From Cinnamomum chago (Eukaryota; Streptophyta; Magnoliopsida; Laurales; Lauraceae): DNA of 64,000 nt. Shown piece after piece: positions 22,801-33,048 of this stretch. Position 1 is the first letter of the stretch. Each line of letters begins with the position of its first letter. The DNA is taken from NCBI GenBank assembly GCA_038049695.1, contig CP142451.1, forward strand, positions 31,976,001-32,040,000, given 5' to 3'. The translations under genes were made by a program, and so were the position numbers. The notes beneath the pieces are model-generated. The model ran no database searches. It was not told the origin of the DNA and saw only the letters and a program-made list of their open reading frames with translations.

Positions 22801-24231
22801 CCAGACAACAGTAGGAGCTTTAATACCAAGGAAAGCAGAGGGCTCAGTGAAATTTGAGAATGCAGTGAAGGGGTAGAGTCCATTCTTACTCAGTCCTTGG
22901 AAAAGAATCCTCCTCGAGGTTCGATCCTGTATAGAGAAGCCAAGAGAATCAAATATAAAACACAGTCATTATCTTTAGCAAACTTGTTGACTGATAACAA
23001 GTTGGAAGCTATAGCTGGAATATGAAGGATATGATCTAATTTCAGAGGGGACGACGAAGAAGAAGTGTGCACAAGAGAAGATCATGTGTTTGCAATCAAC
23101 AGACCTTGTCCATTCCCAATTGAAACTTGGTCTTTGCCCTGATAACCTGAATGCACAGAGAGATTATTCAAATCATTAGTAATATGGTTTGTGGCACCCG
23201 AATCTACATACCAGGGAGAATCATGGCCACTATTGAAAGATGCAGCCATTGCAGCCAATTTAGCTGGAGGATGACCCCCTTGGAAAGAATAGTCCATCTG
23301 GTGGTAACAATTAAGCGCAGAATGCCCTGTTCTGTTACATATTTGGCAACACCGTTTGGGATAGGAAAACTGATCAGAAGACTTATTTGAGTAGCTTGAC
23401 CTCTGGTATTGTTGTTTCTTCCCCTTTTGTTGTTGTTCCTCCCGCGGCCATTAGGCTTATTGATCCATGATCTCCATTGCCAGCCTTACTTGACTCTTTT
23501 AAGGCAGTAAAAGCTGTAATGGTATAGTCTGATGAAGTATTCTGCGAAGCCTCAAGGCTTATTTCTTCACATAGCAGCAGAACATGAAGTTCCTCAATGG
23601 AAAGAGGAGAAGACCTGGTCCTGATAGATGTGCGAAAGGCAGCATAGTCTGGATGCAGCCCATTAAGAGTATGAATGATCAAATCTTCTTTATCCACATG
23701 ACTCAGAACTGCAGCCAAGCTATCAGAGATGTGTTTAATCTTTTTCATATACTCAGTGACCATCAAAGCACCCTTTTTTATGTTTTGAAGTTGTGCTTTC
23801 AATTGAATAACACGACACCTTGACAGTGAAGCAAATCTTCGTTCAAGTGCTTCCCAGACGTCTCTAGCAGTCTTAAGACCAACCACATGAGCAAGAACTC
23901 CTTCAGGGAGAGTTGCATTGATCCAACACAAGACATTCTGGTCTTGCTGAATCCAAGAAGAATAGTGAGGATTAACATCCTTAGTAGGATTTCCATCCAA
24001 ATCCAAGAGAAATTCCAACAGACACATGATACTACCATCAACAAATCCTACTAGGCCATGAGCTCTCAACACAGGTAAAAATTGTGACTTCCACAGCAAG
24101 TAATTATGATTTTCAAGTTTGATAGAGATCAAACTGCCAATGTTCGAGATGAGAAAGGTCGAAGCATGACCAGCAGCAGCGGTGGTGGATGTGAAGGCAG
24201 ACATTTCCATAGCAGAAAGAAGAAATTCCAT
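19866..24231 (-). pseudogene. Copia gag-pol polyprotein, degenerate
   Basis: Gag starts near 24231 (MEFLLSAM...) with a UBN2-type domain (NHNYLLWKSQFLPVLRAHGL), followed by a CCHC zinc knuckle CQICNRTGHSALNC (about 23310-23355). The protease is marked by WYVDSGATNHIT (about 23200), the GAG-pre-integrase and HHCC region by VWHYRLGHPSS and FCEYCQFGKSC (about 22680-22800), and integrase core pieces lie at 21900-22650. The reverse transcriptase is at 20316-21755 (WMFKIKHHTDG, YKARLVAKGF, LLYVDDLVL). RNase H and the end of pol (SSTEAEYRSL, VANIFTKGLHPRRL) finish at 19866. Several stops and frameshifts break it, for example TAG in WPLH*LDVTNAFLHG and TGA where SDADWAGD is expected. Once a full polyprotein, now non-functional. 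Confidence 0.93.
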
Positions 24232-24764
24232 AAATTTTTTTTTTTTTTTTGCAGAGAGATAGAAAGAGAACCTCAAACTGAAATAGATATGTAGCAAGAT
24301 CAGAGAGTCAAGAATCTGAGAGTAAGATCCTCAAGAACATGAATCCGTCGCAAGCTAGCACAAGTTGAAGATGTATCTTCTTGAAGACTCAGCGAATCTG
24401 GACCAAATCTTGATGATAATCAACAAATTTCATCAGATTGAGAGGAAGAACTGCTACAACTCTTTAGATCTGAAGAAAGAAAGAAAAAAAATTGTTCTTC
24501 AACCCAGATCTAAACAATCCTGAGAAAGATCTTGAGAAATATCAGTGCAGACAGAAAGCAACTGATCAGAAGTCTGAATTGAGCGCCCCTGAGCTCAATC
24601 TCTCTGGATTCGCCTGATCTTGAAGAAAAAGTCTTCAAGAAAGATGACCACCTAGGGGATCTGAAGATCGCACCTACAACGAAATAGAGCTTGGAGGCAA
24701 GAGCTTGAAGACAAAGCTCAAGCATAACACATGAACCAGGACCAAATGACATTAGTCAATATGG

Positions 24765-24776
24765 CTCTTGATACCA
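24765..24776 (-). promoter_or_regulatory. Copia primer binding site
   Basis: Directly after the 5' LTR the minus strand reads TGGTATCAAGAGCC. This matches the usual copia site for initiator tRNA-Met (TGGTATCAGAGC) apart from one extra A. Confidence 0.85.
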
Positions 24777-25065
24777 TGATAACATGGAAGACAAGAAGAA
24801 CAAAGCAGAGACAACAGAAAGATTTCTTATTCTTCAAGTTATCTATTACAGATGACCAGTCCTCTCCTTATATACATTCAGACGAAATCAGTTAATCACT
24901 GTAACTAATTCTAGATTAGTTTATAACACTTGCCCAATTGCAAGCACATGACCAACTTCTGTTACAACCACCAAACATATATATGTGAATAGTTATAATC
25001 AGTTACAACAGATCTGGATTGACTCAACTTCACGGCCAGTTACCTTCCCTTGTATATTGTCAACA
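24777..25065 (-). repeat. Copia 5' LTR
   Basis: 289 bp, TG...CA, partner of 19563-19858. It contains a TATATAAGGAGAGG-like promoter stretch on the minus strand near 24860. Confidence 0.95.
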
Positions 25066-25309
25066 GTGTTTGGGGTGGGTTGATTGACTCCCTGCCTCCA
25101 CCGGGCTTGCTTCCTTCATGTCCTTTCAGTACCCTATTTTTTGTAAGTGTTGTCTAGTGCCCCTCATGTTTTAGGGGAGGGCTGATCTCTTCTTTGCTAG
25201 CTTCATTTTGGTTGTATTTTTCCTTCTGTTCTGGGGGCTTCAACCCTGTTTTCTCCTTCTTTAATACAAATTTACCAATTAGCAAAAAAAAAAAAAAAGC
25301 CCAAATGCT

Positions 25310-25640
25310 ATGGGTAAAGTAGTAATTTAATTTTCTCTCATCCCATACATTTAAGTACTCTTCTTGATGGGAATTATTATGGAAAAGGTGGCCATTTTAC
25401 TGGTTTGCTCTTTCGTTTCCTGGTAGCCTTCGCCTTGGCTAGCATTTCTCTATATAATATATATTTTTTTTACAGTCATCTTGCTATATCCCATCAAGTT
25501 CCAAAATCTTTTGGATTGGTCCATCCAGAGCTTGTTATCAACTCATTATCTAGTAGTAACTGAAAAAGCACATGCAACATAGGCTAACATGAAAGAGAAG
25601 AGTCTTTTATTATCAAATTTTTTAGGTTCATGAACACCAC
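25310..25640. repeat. 3' flank of GH17 unit C
   Basis: No gene. It matches 4495-4742 next to GH17 copy A but carries an extra stretch (about 25315-25395) that copy A lacks or has deleted. Confidence 0.6.
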
Positions 25641-25869
25641 CGTGCTCATGGTGCAAACACAAAGTGACACTTAAAAAGGATTAAAGTCAACACACATGCA
25701 AACACACACACGAATATACTACTTAACATAAAAATAAAAATAAAAATAAAAAACAACACCCATGGTAATTGATGGAAGCAAACAGGGAGGCTCCTCCGTA
25801 TAACAGCCTCTTTTATTATGACGATGATAAGACACACGACACTAGTAGCACTGGCCAAAGTAGGAGTCG

Positions 25870-26819
25870 TCAAGGTAAAGTCAGATTGTTCCAACCGAAG
25901 ACAAAAGCTCCTAGGTGCTTCCATCCTTCATGAACCCCCGCCAGCTTGTCCTCATCAAATGCACTCCAAATGAAGGTTTCAATCATTCTGTTCTTGTTCT
26001 TGGGAGTTCCATTTTCAATGTGACGTTTCAAATTGCTGTTGTAGGTCTTGGCGTTTTGGACCGTTGCCTTTGTATCGCCTGCGTTAGATTCACGTGGCCA
26101 TCCACTTGCTACCACAATTTTCGTATTTTCATAGCCCAAGTCCTTCATAGCACCGAAGAAGCTGTCCACCATGGCATCAAATACAAACTTGTATTCAGTG
26201 CCGTCTTGATCAGTAAGGAAATTGGTAGCGCTGGTATTGAGAAGGAAGTTGTCATCGTTTGCCGTAATTGAGATAGGGATGTTGTCCATTTCAAAGTAGG
26301 GCATTGCTTTTATGAAGAGTGGGGAATCCTTATCTTCAAGGAATTTAAGGATTTCAAGAAATAAGTTTTTCGAACTGAACTGGCACTTGGAGGGAAACGT
26401 CCCGATGTCGTATTTGGAGGCGAAGCTGGAATTGTCTACAAGCGTGGACACCTTGATATTAGGATGCCTTTGGAGAGCGGCATCAAAGTTTTCCATTGCC
26501 TGAATTAAGTCCATACCATCCTCAGTGCTCATATTGGACAGGTCACCCACGCAAACATGAGTGAAACCAACGGATTGATGAGAGGATATGTTATTTTTAA
26601 CCCAACTATTTGCAGCATAAACGTCGGAGGAGAAGCCCTTGATCATAGAGTTTGGAATACCCAAGATGACTTTGATTCCCTGATTGTTAAGGGCATTCAG
26701 AAGGTCATCGTCCGCCTCAGAAATCCACATCTTCGAGTAGTCATTTTCTTTTAACATCTTCACAACTTGCGCTGCACTGGGTGAGTTGCTCGTTTGTCTC
26801 CCATAATAAAGACCAACTC
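25870..26819 (-). CDS. GH17 beta-1,3-glucanase-like protein, exon 2, catalytic glutamates missing
   Basis: An open exon of 950 bp (316 codons) begins after an AG acceptor (26820-26821) with G-VGLYYGRQTSNSPSAAQVV, the start of a mature GH17 domain, and ends at TGA 25870-25872. Other family features are ILGIPNS, a C-terminal ETFIWSAFDED and the WKHLGAFVFGWN finish. Family members cleave beta-1,3-glucans with two glutamates, one in VGNEV and one in ESGWPS. Here these read VCVGDLSNM and VVASGWPRE, so both catalytic residues appear to be replaced. The length fits a typical glucanase. The short first exon with the signal peptide was not found, so the copy may be incomplete. Possible roles are a non-catalytic carbohydrate-binding or storage-like protein, or a decayed gene. 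The long open frame with coherent family motifs suggests it was under selection until recently. Confidence 0.85.
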
Positions 26820-27397
26820 CTGGTTATAGATAACATGAGTATATGGTTATAGCAAAAACAAGCAGATAAAATATATATGCACTTGATATGGATTGCCTAT
26901 GACACGGGTCACGCTTTTCTAAAATAATAAATGGCCCCATGCCAGATTGATTTTTGCAACTGGGTTTCCTTTGTCTCTAGGATAAAACCCCTTGCCACTT
27001 GCTAGTTGAAACTATCATAGTCAACTCTAGGCAAACAAAGTCCAACCTGCCCATTAGAAGTCAGACTAGGCCCAATAAGTGACTGGGTCAACTCTGCCCA
27101 GAAGAATCTTAACTCAGCCCAATAAGGGATTGGATCAATAAAAGCCTCCTCATTGCATCCTAAAGCTCCAAGCTGAAGCCCAAACCCTTCGATACCAAGT
27201 TTATTAAGGCATTCACAGAAGCATATATAGATGTCATTTTCTTTCCAACCATATTCGAGTAATGAAGGGTTACTTACTATATTGAAAATCGTCAACGCTT
27301 CCCTCACAAATTTCAAATAGTCCCCCACAATTTTGAAAAGTATGAAACAAAATTAAGGTTAAGTGTTCTAGGTATTGGAAATGAATGCAAGAGTCTT
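26820..27397 (-). other. Presumed intron or upstream region of GH17 copy C
   Basis: The minus strand has a good acceptor (CTATAACCAG) at exon 2, but I found no ATG-plus-signal-peptide exon in this stretch. From about 27030 it matches the upstream flank of copies A and B (CCAACCTGCCCATTAGAAG, CCCAATAAGTGACTGGG). Confidence 0.5.
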
Positions 27398-27649
27398 TTA
27401 ACTATTTTCTTGAAGTTGTAGGGATTCATGCACATAAAATATAATTAGAAGGTCACACTTCGGGAGATAACCCTGGCCATGCATGGCCATTTTGACCCTA
27501 GCCACCTGATTACTCAATAGGCTGAGACAAAATTTGCTCGGTCCATCAACCGAGTGAGTCGAATTGGATTCAGTAGGCACAATAAGTAAGGTTTTCAAAA
27601 GTCCCTTTTTCATGATGTCAAACAAGTCAATGCACATAGAAACATTCAT
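27398..27649 (-). other. Open frame conserved between GH17 duplicates (copy C), function unknown
   Basis: An 83-codon frame aligns gap-free to 5648-5938 upstream of GH17 copy A. No known motif or signal peptide is visible. The absence of indels over about 245 bases at roughly 12 percent divergence is the only sign of constraint. Confidence 0.25.
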
Positions 27650-27680
27650 ACACAGTTAAGTGCACTACACTGTTCTAGCC

Positions 27681-28146
27681 CTAAGTGCTTAGAGTGCAGA
27701 GCAGGGGCGCCGAAAAAATGCTAGATTTTAAAATAATTGTTTGTCCAAAAGAGTCTCCGGAGCGCCTATACAACATAGTGCTTGTGGGTTTATAAACAAT
27801 TAACTAATGAAAACAAATATATCTTATCCGTATATTCAAGTATAGAAAATGGAGAAAAAAATTTAACTTTGCAATATGATCACATAAAATAGACAATAAT
27901 TAATAAGTCAGGAGAAGTTTCTTCGTTTAAAAGTTAAATGTCAAGCTTATAGAAAAAGAAAATGCACAAAAAATCAAAGATTCTGCACGGTTTGCTCCAT
28001 ATTCGATCGAACCACGCTTCGAGAATTCTTGGACCGCGCTCCGAGAACGGTTGAATCGCGCTCCGAGGGTGGTTCCTCTCTGAAAACACTGATCTACGTT
28101 TTCGGAACGGGATCGAGAAGGCTGAGAGGTGGTTCCAAGCACTAAG
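27681..28146. mobile_element. hAT-type MITE, 466 bp, in GH17 upstream region
   Basis: Flanked by a perfect 8-bp duplication TTCTAGCC (27673-27680 and 28147-28154). Its ends CTAAGTGCTTAGA and (reverse complement) CTTAGTGCTTGGA form an imperfect 13-bp inverted repeat. Copy A shows the empty site TTCTAGCC only once (near 5922-5929). It has no coding capacity. Confidence 0.85.
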
Positions 28147-28154
28147 TTCTAGCC

Positions 28155-29085
28155 ATTGTTGCATGGGTCTCTTGCCACAATAAGCTTAAGAAAGTGAATT
28201 GAGAAAGTGAGTCTACAAAAATAATGGTTGTTTTAAAAAAATGAGAATAGACTTCATTTTTTGAGGGGATTAAATTAAAAAATATATAATTCTTCGAAAT
28301 TTATTGACAAAGTCTCCAAATAATATTCCCACACTTAAAAAAATTGCATCTATAGATCCAAAGAAATTTTAAAAATGTACTTTCATGTCAAGCATGCATA
28401 AAGGTGTCTCATGGGATTTCATTGTGCATTGAATATTACATCCACGATAATGTATCAAATGATCATAATTCAAAGAAATCGGTGGCATTTTAAAAGCCTA
28501 AATTCTTTTTCTTTAAAGCTGTGTAGAATGGTTGGGGTAAAAAAAACTCAATTCTAGCCTTAGGAGAAGCCATGTCAGATTCTTGGGGCTCATTTGTGAA
28601 TGTGTCTTTCCAAAAACACATGTGACTTTTCAAAAAAATGAGCCCCTTTGTGAGGCCCATTTGTGAATGTGTCTTTTTAAAATTACATATTTGCCTTTTT
28701 AATAAAATGTGTCTCTTGGGACAATTTGTGTGGATGTGACCTAATTCAGAGGGATGCCTTCCAATTCTATAAATTAAGGTTATTTTCAAAGTTTTTATCT
28801 AGTATTCAAAATGAGCAGAAATGCATACGAATCCTTTATTCGGATCTGACCCAAAGTTGATGGACATGTGCAATTTATGAAGGTCATGTGTGTTTGGTCC
28901 ATTTGGATGGACCAAAGGTGGGCCCCACAAGCATGAGCTTACGAGATTTTATCTTAAATTTGAGCTTAGGAGAGACTATATATATGTATATATATATATA
29001 TGCAATTTCTTTTCAACAATATCCAAGGTGGGATTTTAGTAATGAAGCTAAGGGTTCTTTCCTATTTTGAAGATTTGCAACATAA
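28155..29085. repeat. Upstream flank of GH17 unit C
   Basis: No gene. Bases 28160-28500 match 5945-6420. About 28590-28700 contains a short internal repeat built on TTTGTGAATGTGTCTTT. From about 28980 it matches unit B near 13200. Confidence 0.6.
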
Positions 29086-29204
29086 TTCAAAAGTGCGCTA
29101 CCACATTAGGGCCACAAGGGATTTACCTGGCTCCCCGTGGGCCCGTAGGAATTAGTACTGCCCAAAGTGCTGGAACACACTTCGATATCCAAAATAAAAA
29201 AAAA
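29086..29204 (+). mobile_element. SINE-like insertion, 119 bp
   Basis: The insert ends in a nine-base A run and is flanked by the 10-bp duplication TGCAACATAA (29076-29085 and 29205-29214). Unit B has the uninterrupted sequence near 13285. A poly-A end with a TSD and no coding sequence fits a SINE or a short retroposed RNA. The start, with GTGCGCTACC, may hold part of a tRNA-like promoter. Confidence 0.75.
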
Positions 29205-29376
29205 TGCAACATAAATACTCTTAAAAAAAAACTAACATTTTGAACATGACAATTGAGTGAATGTAGTTAATACATATATCAATTAATGCCCCATCTTATG
29301 TCATCAATTAGACTGATAGGTTTCTATTCCTTTCATATGAATGGAAAAGTATAGAGAGGCATGTTTTAACTAATAA

Positions 29377-29533
29377 ATTATTACTCACACTTAAATTGTT
29401 CGAGTGGTTATAGGAAGTCTAGTAATAAAGCGGACCCGATACACAATGATAGTTGGTGGTGTTGTGTATCGAGAGTGTTACCAATAATCAACCATAAGGG
29501 GGCCGGTGGGTTCATCAGCATAAAAAGAAAAGG
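29377..29533 (+). mobile_element. SINE-like insertion, 157 bp
   Basis: Flanked by a 23-bp duplication with one mismatch (29354-29376 and 29534-29556, containing GCATGTTTTAACTAATAA) and ending in an A-rich tail (ATAAAAAGAAAA). Unit B lacks it (18701-18725). GTTCGAGTGGTT near its start resembles a pol III B box (GGTTCGANNCC), which suggests a tRNA-derived SINE. Confidence 0.78.
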
Positions 29534-29699
29534 GAGATGCATGTTTTAACTAATAAGGTCTATTTGGTTAAAATTATCTCTTCAATGGTAGACATTGCTG
29601 GACTTTGAATGGATATGGCTCAACTGATGGAAGAATGTGATGATTCAAATGATTATTGAGAGAACTGATGGATGGATGAATGTGATGCTTCAAATGATT

Positions 29700-29702
<3 letters not shown>

Positions 29703-29738
<36 letters not shown>
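29703..29738. repeat. (GA)n microsatellite
   Basis: About eighteen GA units in the duplicated GH17 upstream block; the corresponding array in unit B (near 18863) has only about six. Confidence 0.9.
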
Positions 29739-29742
<4 letters not shown>

Positions 29743-29849
29743 TTCAGACCTGTCATTGTGAGCTGATAATGGCAATACTTTTGACCTCGGAAGAGTGCAA
29801 GGAGGTGAAAGGTTTGAAGATGATTCCTATGGCCTAAATGTTTGCCGCT

Positions 29850-30694
29850 TAAATAGAGAAACAAAGGAGGGCAGGAGTAGGACCCTCGTGGGGTCAGTCA
29901 CGATATCATATCAGCCAGTTGATGGAGCTACACCTCAGCCCGTTGCAATAGCAACTTGGAATCGGCATTTTCCAAATCTCTTTTCACACGTCCATTTAGC
30001 AAGTTAGTATTTTTTTGCAAAATACCCTTCCACAATCTTTTAAGAAGACATTCCGAGATTACCCTTATGCTTTTGACAATTTTCTCCCACGGTCTCTCTA
30101 AAAGGGTGCCACATTAACCCTTGTTTGGCATTTTATTTTTAACTCCTACTTGTCTAAATTTCTAAAGCGGATAAAGGTTTAGAAAAATAAGGACTTATTT
30201 TCTTATTAGAATTTCTAAAAGGAATTTGTAATGTTGGAGATTTTTTTAACATGATGTGACATTCACATCATGTTTCATAGCATTTGCAAATCCCATCCTC
30301 CTGCAAGGTCTCAAATGACCTTTGAAAATTTAAGAATTTTAACTCTTTTGCTTTTTAGTAGAATTTTTGGATGCTTAAGTACAATGGGAGCATTTAGTAA
30401 TTTCATAACGTTTGAAAATTTAGAAATTCCCCAAATATGAATTCCTTGAATTCTAGCAAAGAAACAGGCCGAGCGTCTGACACACATATCTACTCTTTGC
30501 CCTCTACCCACATTATAGCAAACCCTCTAAAAACCAACAGCTCTAATTCTGGGCAGTTCAAAATAAGAGGCAAAAAACTAAAGGCAGAGGGTGTCATGTG
30601 AATAGTAATTTGGACATCTTCATGGCGTAGTCCCTTTTTTTGTTTTGTTTTGCTTTGGTTTTTTTTTTTTTTTTTTTTGTTTTTAATTCTAAGA
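29850..30694. other. Intergenic DNA with a dispersed repeat
   Basis: No gene. A block near 30200-30520 is a diverged relative of 60650-60915: shared wording includes TCAAATGACCTTTGAAAATT-like, GAATTTTTGGATGCT-like and ATTCCTTGAATT. A long T run lies at 30659-30678. Confidence 0.5.
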
Positions 30695-31193
30695 GAGTAA
30701 ATTAAGATCCAAACCATTGGATAGATTAAGAAGGTTAAACATGGCTATAAGTCCAAATTCTAGCCGTTGGATCATTGTATATTTTGAGATATTTACCTGC
30801 ATTTTTTACTTTTGTGGGCCGCAAACACATGATCCGAACTGTTAACCCTCTTAGGAATGTTAAACACGGCCATGGGTTCAAGTTTCAAGGCTTGATTCCT
30901 CATGGCTCTTGAGAACATTGTGAAAAGTCTCAACCGTTAAATGTATCAAGCGTCCATTGCTGGGTTGTAGATGTGTCCATAGGCAGTCCATTTTTTTTCA
31001 TAAATTCTAGGACCATAAATCATGGTCCAAACTGTTGGATAGATTAAGAAGGCCAAACACGGCTATGGTCCAAACTTTATCCGTTGGATCATTATATAAT
31101 TTGAGATATTTGTAAAAAATAAAACTTCAGGCATTTATATATATATATATATATATATTTTGACATATGTGGGCCCAAAAAGTATGATACGGA
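30695..31193. repeat. Pair of diverged tandem repeats
   Basis: 30695-30843 and 31006-31193 are related copies about 310 bp apart. Both contain TTGGATAGATTAAGAAGG, CCGTTGGATCATT and TTTGAGATATTT followed by TGTGGGCC. The second copy has an (AT)n insertion at about 31136-31158. No coding sequence. Confidence 0.75.
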
Positions 31194-31977
31194 CTATTAC
31201 TTCAAACAAGTCCATTTAAACCAGATCTGTTTTATGTAGATCTGTTTCATATAGATGATATTTTCCAAAAAGGACATAAGTCGACCAATGGAATGACAAC
31301 ATGGAGCTGCTCTTTGGTCAATGCAGACGTCACTTGGCTACCCAATGATTGATCACTAGTATGCCAATTTTCCTACATTTGTTGTTTCCTTTCCACTTGT
31401 GTGGTCTCGCTTGGTTCCCAGCCTCCTTGGCTAGGGTGAAAAAAAAAAGAAAAAGAAAAAAACTAATGGATCAATCTAAACCACTGAAAACCAGTGTTCT
31501 CTCTCTCTCTCTCGTTCGAACGTTAATGAGGGCTGGGCTAAAGCAAGCTAGTTATGGGTCATGTCGGGCTTTGGGCCTAGAGTTTGGAACTTGGACAGGG
31601 CCTAGATGTTGCTCAGCCCATGGACACCCCTAATCGTGAGTATCCATCCAATCAACTGTCCTAATGCAAGATCCAAGTTGCTCGCCAAGAAAGTAGATCA
31701 CTCCACTCATTAAGTGGGACACTACTGTTTGCTATCCTAATTTTATGCTTGTGAATAGGAGCTAGGCACGACATAGAAGCAGTGGGGACTATAATACAGG
31801 TTAGAGGCACTCATGGGGGCCACCATACCCCTTTTATAGAATCCTATCCGAGAACCTCTTTATACCTGATCTCCAAATGCACTAGATTATACTTTCAGGA
31901 CAAATGGAGAAGTCTCCCTCTGAATCCAGCGGAAGTGTGAGAGATGGGGTATGGGGTATGGGCGACATGGGATTGTC
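31194..31977. other. Intergenic DNA, no gene seen
   Basis: Only short frames. There is a purine-rich A/G stretch at 31437-31465 and a (CT)n run at 31499-31514. Confidence 0.5.
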
Positions 31978-32210
31978 CATCGGACGATCCACAATTGATC
32001 TCAAATCTAGACATGATCTCAGCCGTCGAAAAAAAGCCCTGAAACAAATAGTAAACAAGACTCTATACTCGAACGGTCACGATCGCACAAGGCACGTGAT
32101 AAGATTGCACTTGATGATGTGATAAGATTGCGCAGGACATATACTCCCGTTGTCACGATCGCGCAGGATACTCCGATAGGATACATTGTATGGCACCAAG
32201 GCGGTGCAAT
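31978..32210. repeat. 235-bp dispersed repeat, copy 1
   Basis: Strongly similar to 34055-34290, from CATCGGA through CCACAATTGATCTCAAATC and GACATGATCTCAGCCGTCG to GGCACCAAGGCGGTGCAAT. Internally it repeats GTGATAAGATTGC and a CACGATCG-CGCA motif. GC content is higher than that of the surroundings. No coding sequence and no clear TSD. Confidence 0.85.
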
Positions 32211-32680
32211 TACGAGGATCCTTTACTCCATATACCCACCCTACTCTATACGATTATTAAACATTTATTTTCTTTTCGATTTGCGCACCGAACTGGAGAG
32301 AGCATGGGTTTTTTTGTTTTTATTTGCCCTTTTATGCCTTGGGATTAGCGCCAAGAAAGAAAGAGAGCTGATGTAGTTTTTTGCCAGGGAGTCGTGCCAA
32401 AAGAGAACTCAGGTATGCCAGCTGAGAATGGATTGTTTGGGCAGCAAGTCATTTTGGTGGTAAATGGAATAATACATGAAACGGATATAGAATAGAATGC
32501 GTTGTAACTTGTAATGATGATATCGTGGTTGGCAGTCAGGGCTCTCATTGAAAATGCCTCTGTGGGGCCCACTGTTGATGGGTATAGAGCCCACATCAAA
32601 CACTGATCAGTCAAAACTATTTGTCCTAACACTTATTGGTGTGATGTATGGGCAACAGTCAAAATGTAGCAGGCACTCTA
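32211..32680. other. Intergenic DNA, no gene seen
   Basis: Only short frames on both strands and no recognised element. Confidence 0.5.
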
Positions 32681-33048
32681 TTCATTAATGTACATTGTTC
32701 CTTAGATGGGACTTGATAAGGTAGCCATATAAGGTGACACAGAGTGGGTGTAAATATTAACACCCCATAATAAATAGGGTGGGTGTATACATCTCTGAAG
32801 TTTGCAGCAACATGGTTTTCAAGCTCTAGAATCAATGTACCACATTGAAGTCCTTAGATTGGCTGCCGCCATTAGTTGAAGACTTTGGGGAAGTTAACAC
32901 GCAAGACATGTAAAATCCAAACATGAAAAACAGCCTAGTGCCTGCATTCCGTGTTTTGAAGATGGGTGTTAATATTTACACCCATTCTATATCACCCTAT
33001 ATGGCTACCTTATCAAGTCCCATCTAAAAAATAATGTACATTAATGAA
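32681..33048. mobile_element. Foldback MITE with 85-bp inverted arms
   Basis: The left arm (32681-32766) and right arm (32964-33048) are inverted copies with few mismatches, sharing GATGGGACTTGATAAGGTAG. The inner end of each arm is itself a near-palindrome (GGGTGTAAATATTAACACCC). The 197-bp loop is unique. The same GGGTGT...ACACCC motif recurs alone near 33645. No TSD is evident. Confidence 0.8.

Larger units (their letters stand above)
19563..25065 (-). mobile_element. Complete Ty1/copia retrotransposon, 5.5 kb
   Basis: Two LTRs (19563-19858 and 24777-25065) begin TGATAACATGG and end TTGTCAACA. The flanking sites are GTCTT and GTGTT, a 5-bp TSD with one mismatch. Read on the minus strand, the order is 5' LTR, primer binding site, gag, protease, integrase, reverse transcriptase, RNase H, polypurine tract and 3' LTR. 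Integrase before reverse transcriptase defines the copia superfamily. The LTRs differ by several substitutions and small indels, including a longer TG run in the left copy, so the insertion is not very recent. Confidence 0.97.
19083..25297 (+). mobile_element. 5'-truncated LINE, split by a copia element
   Basis: Two pieces (19083-19562 and 25066-25297) form a LINE 3' end of about 0.7 kb. It is flanked by the 12-bp duplication AGCCCAAATGCT (19071-19082 and 25298-25309) and ends in a 15-base A run. The left piece encodes degenerate remains of the ORF2 C-terminus (WNKLINPRLSCFSWRLLLP, IYALWSTRNEAKH), with stops. The right piece is a 3' untranslated tail. The site is empty in GH17 copy A near 4480. 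The copia element at 19563-25065 interrupts it, so the order was LINE first, copia second. Confidence 0.85.
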
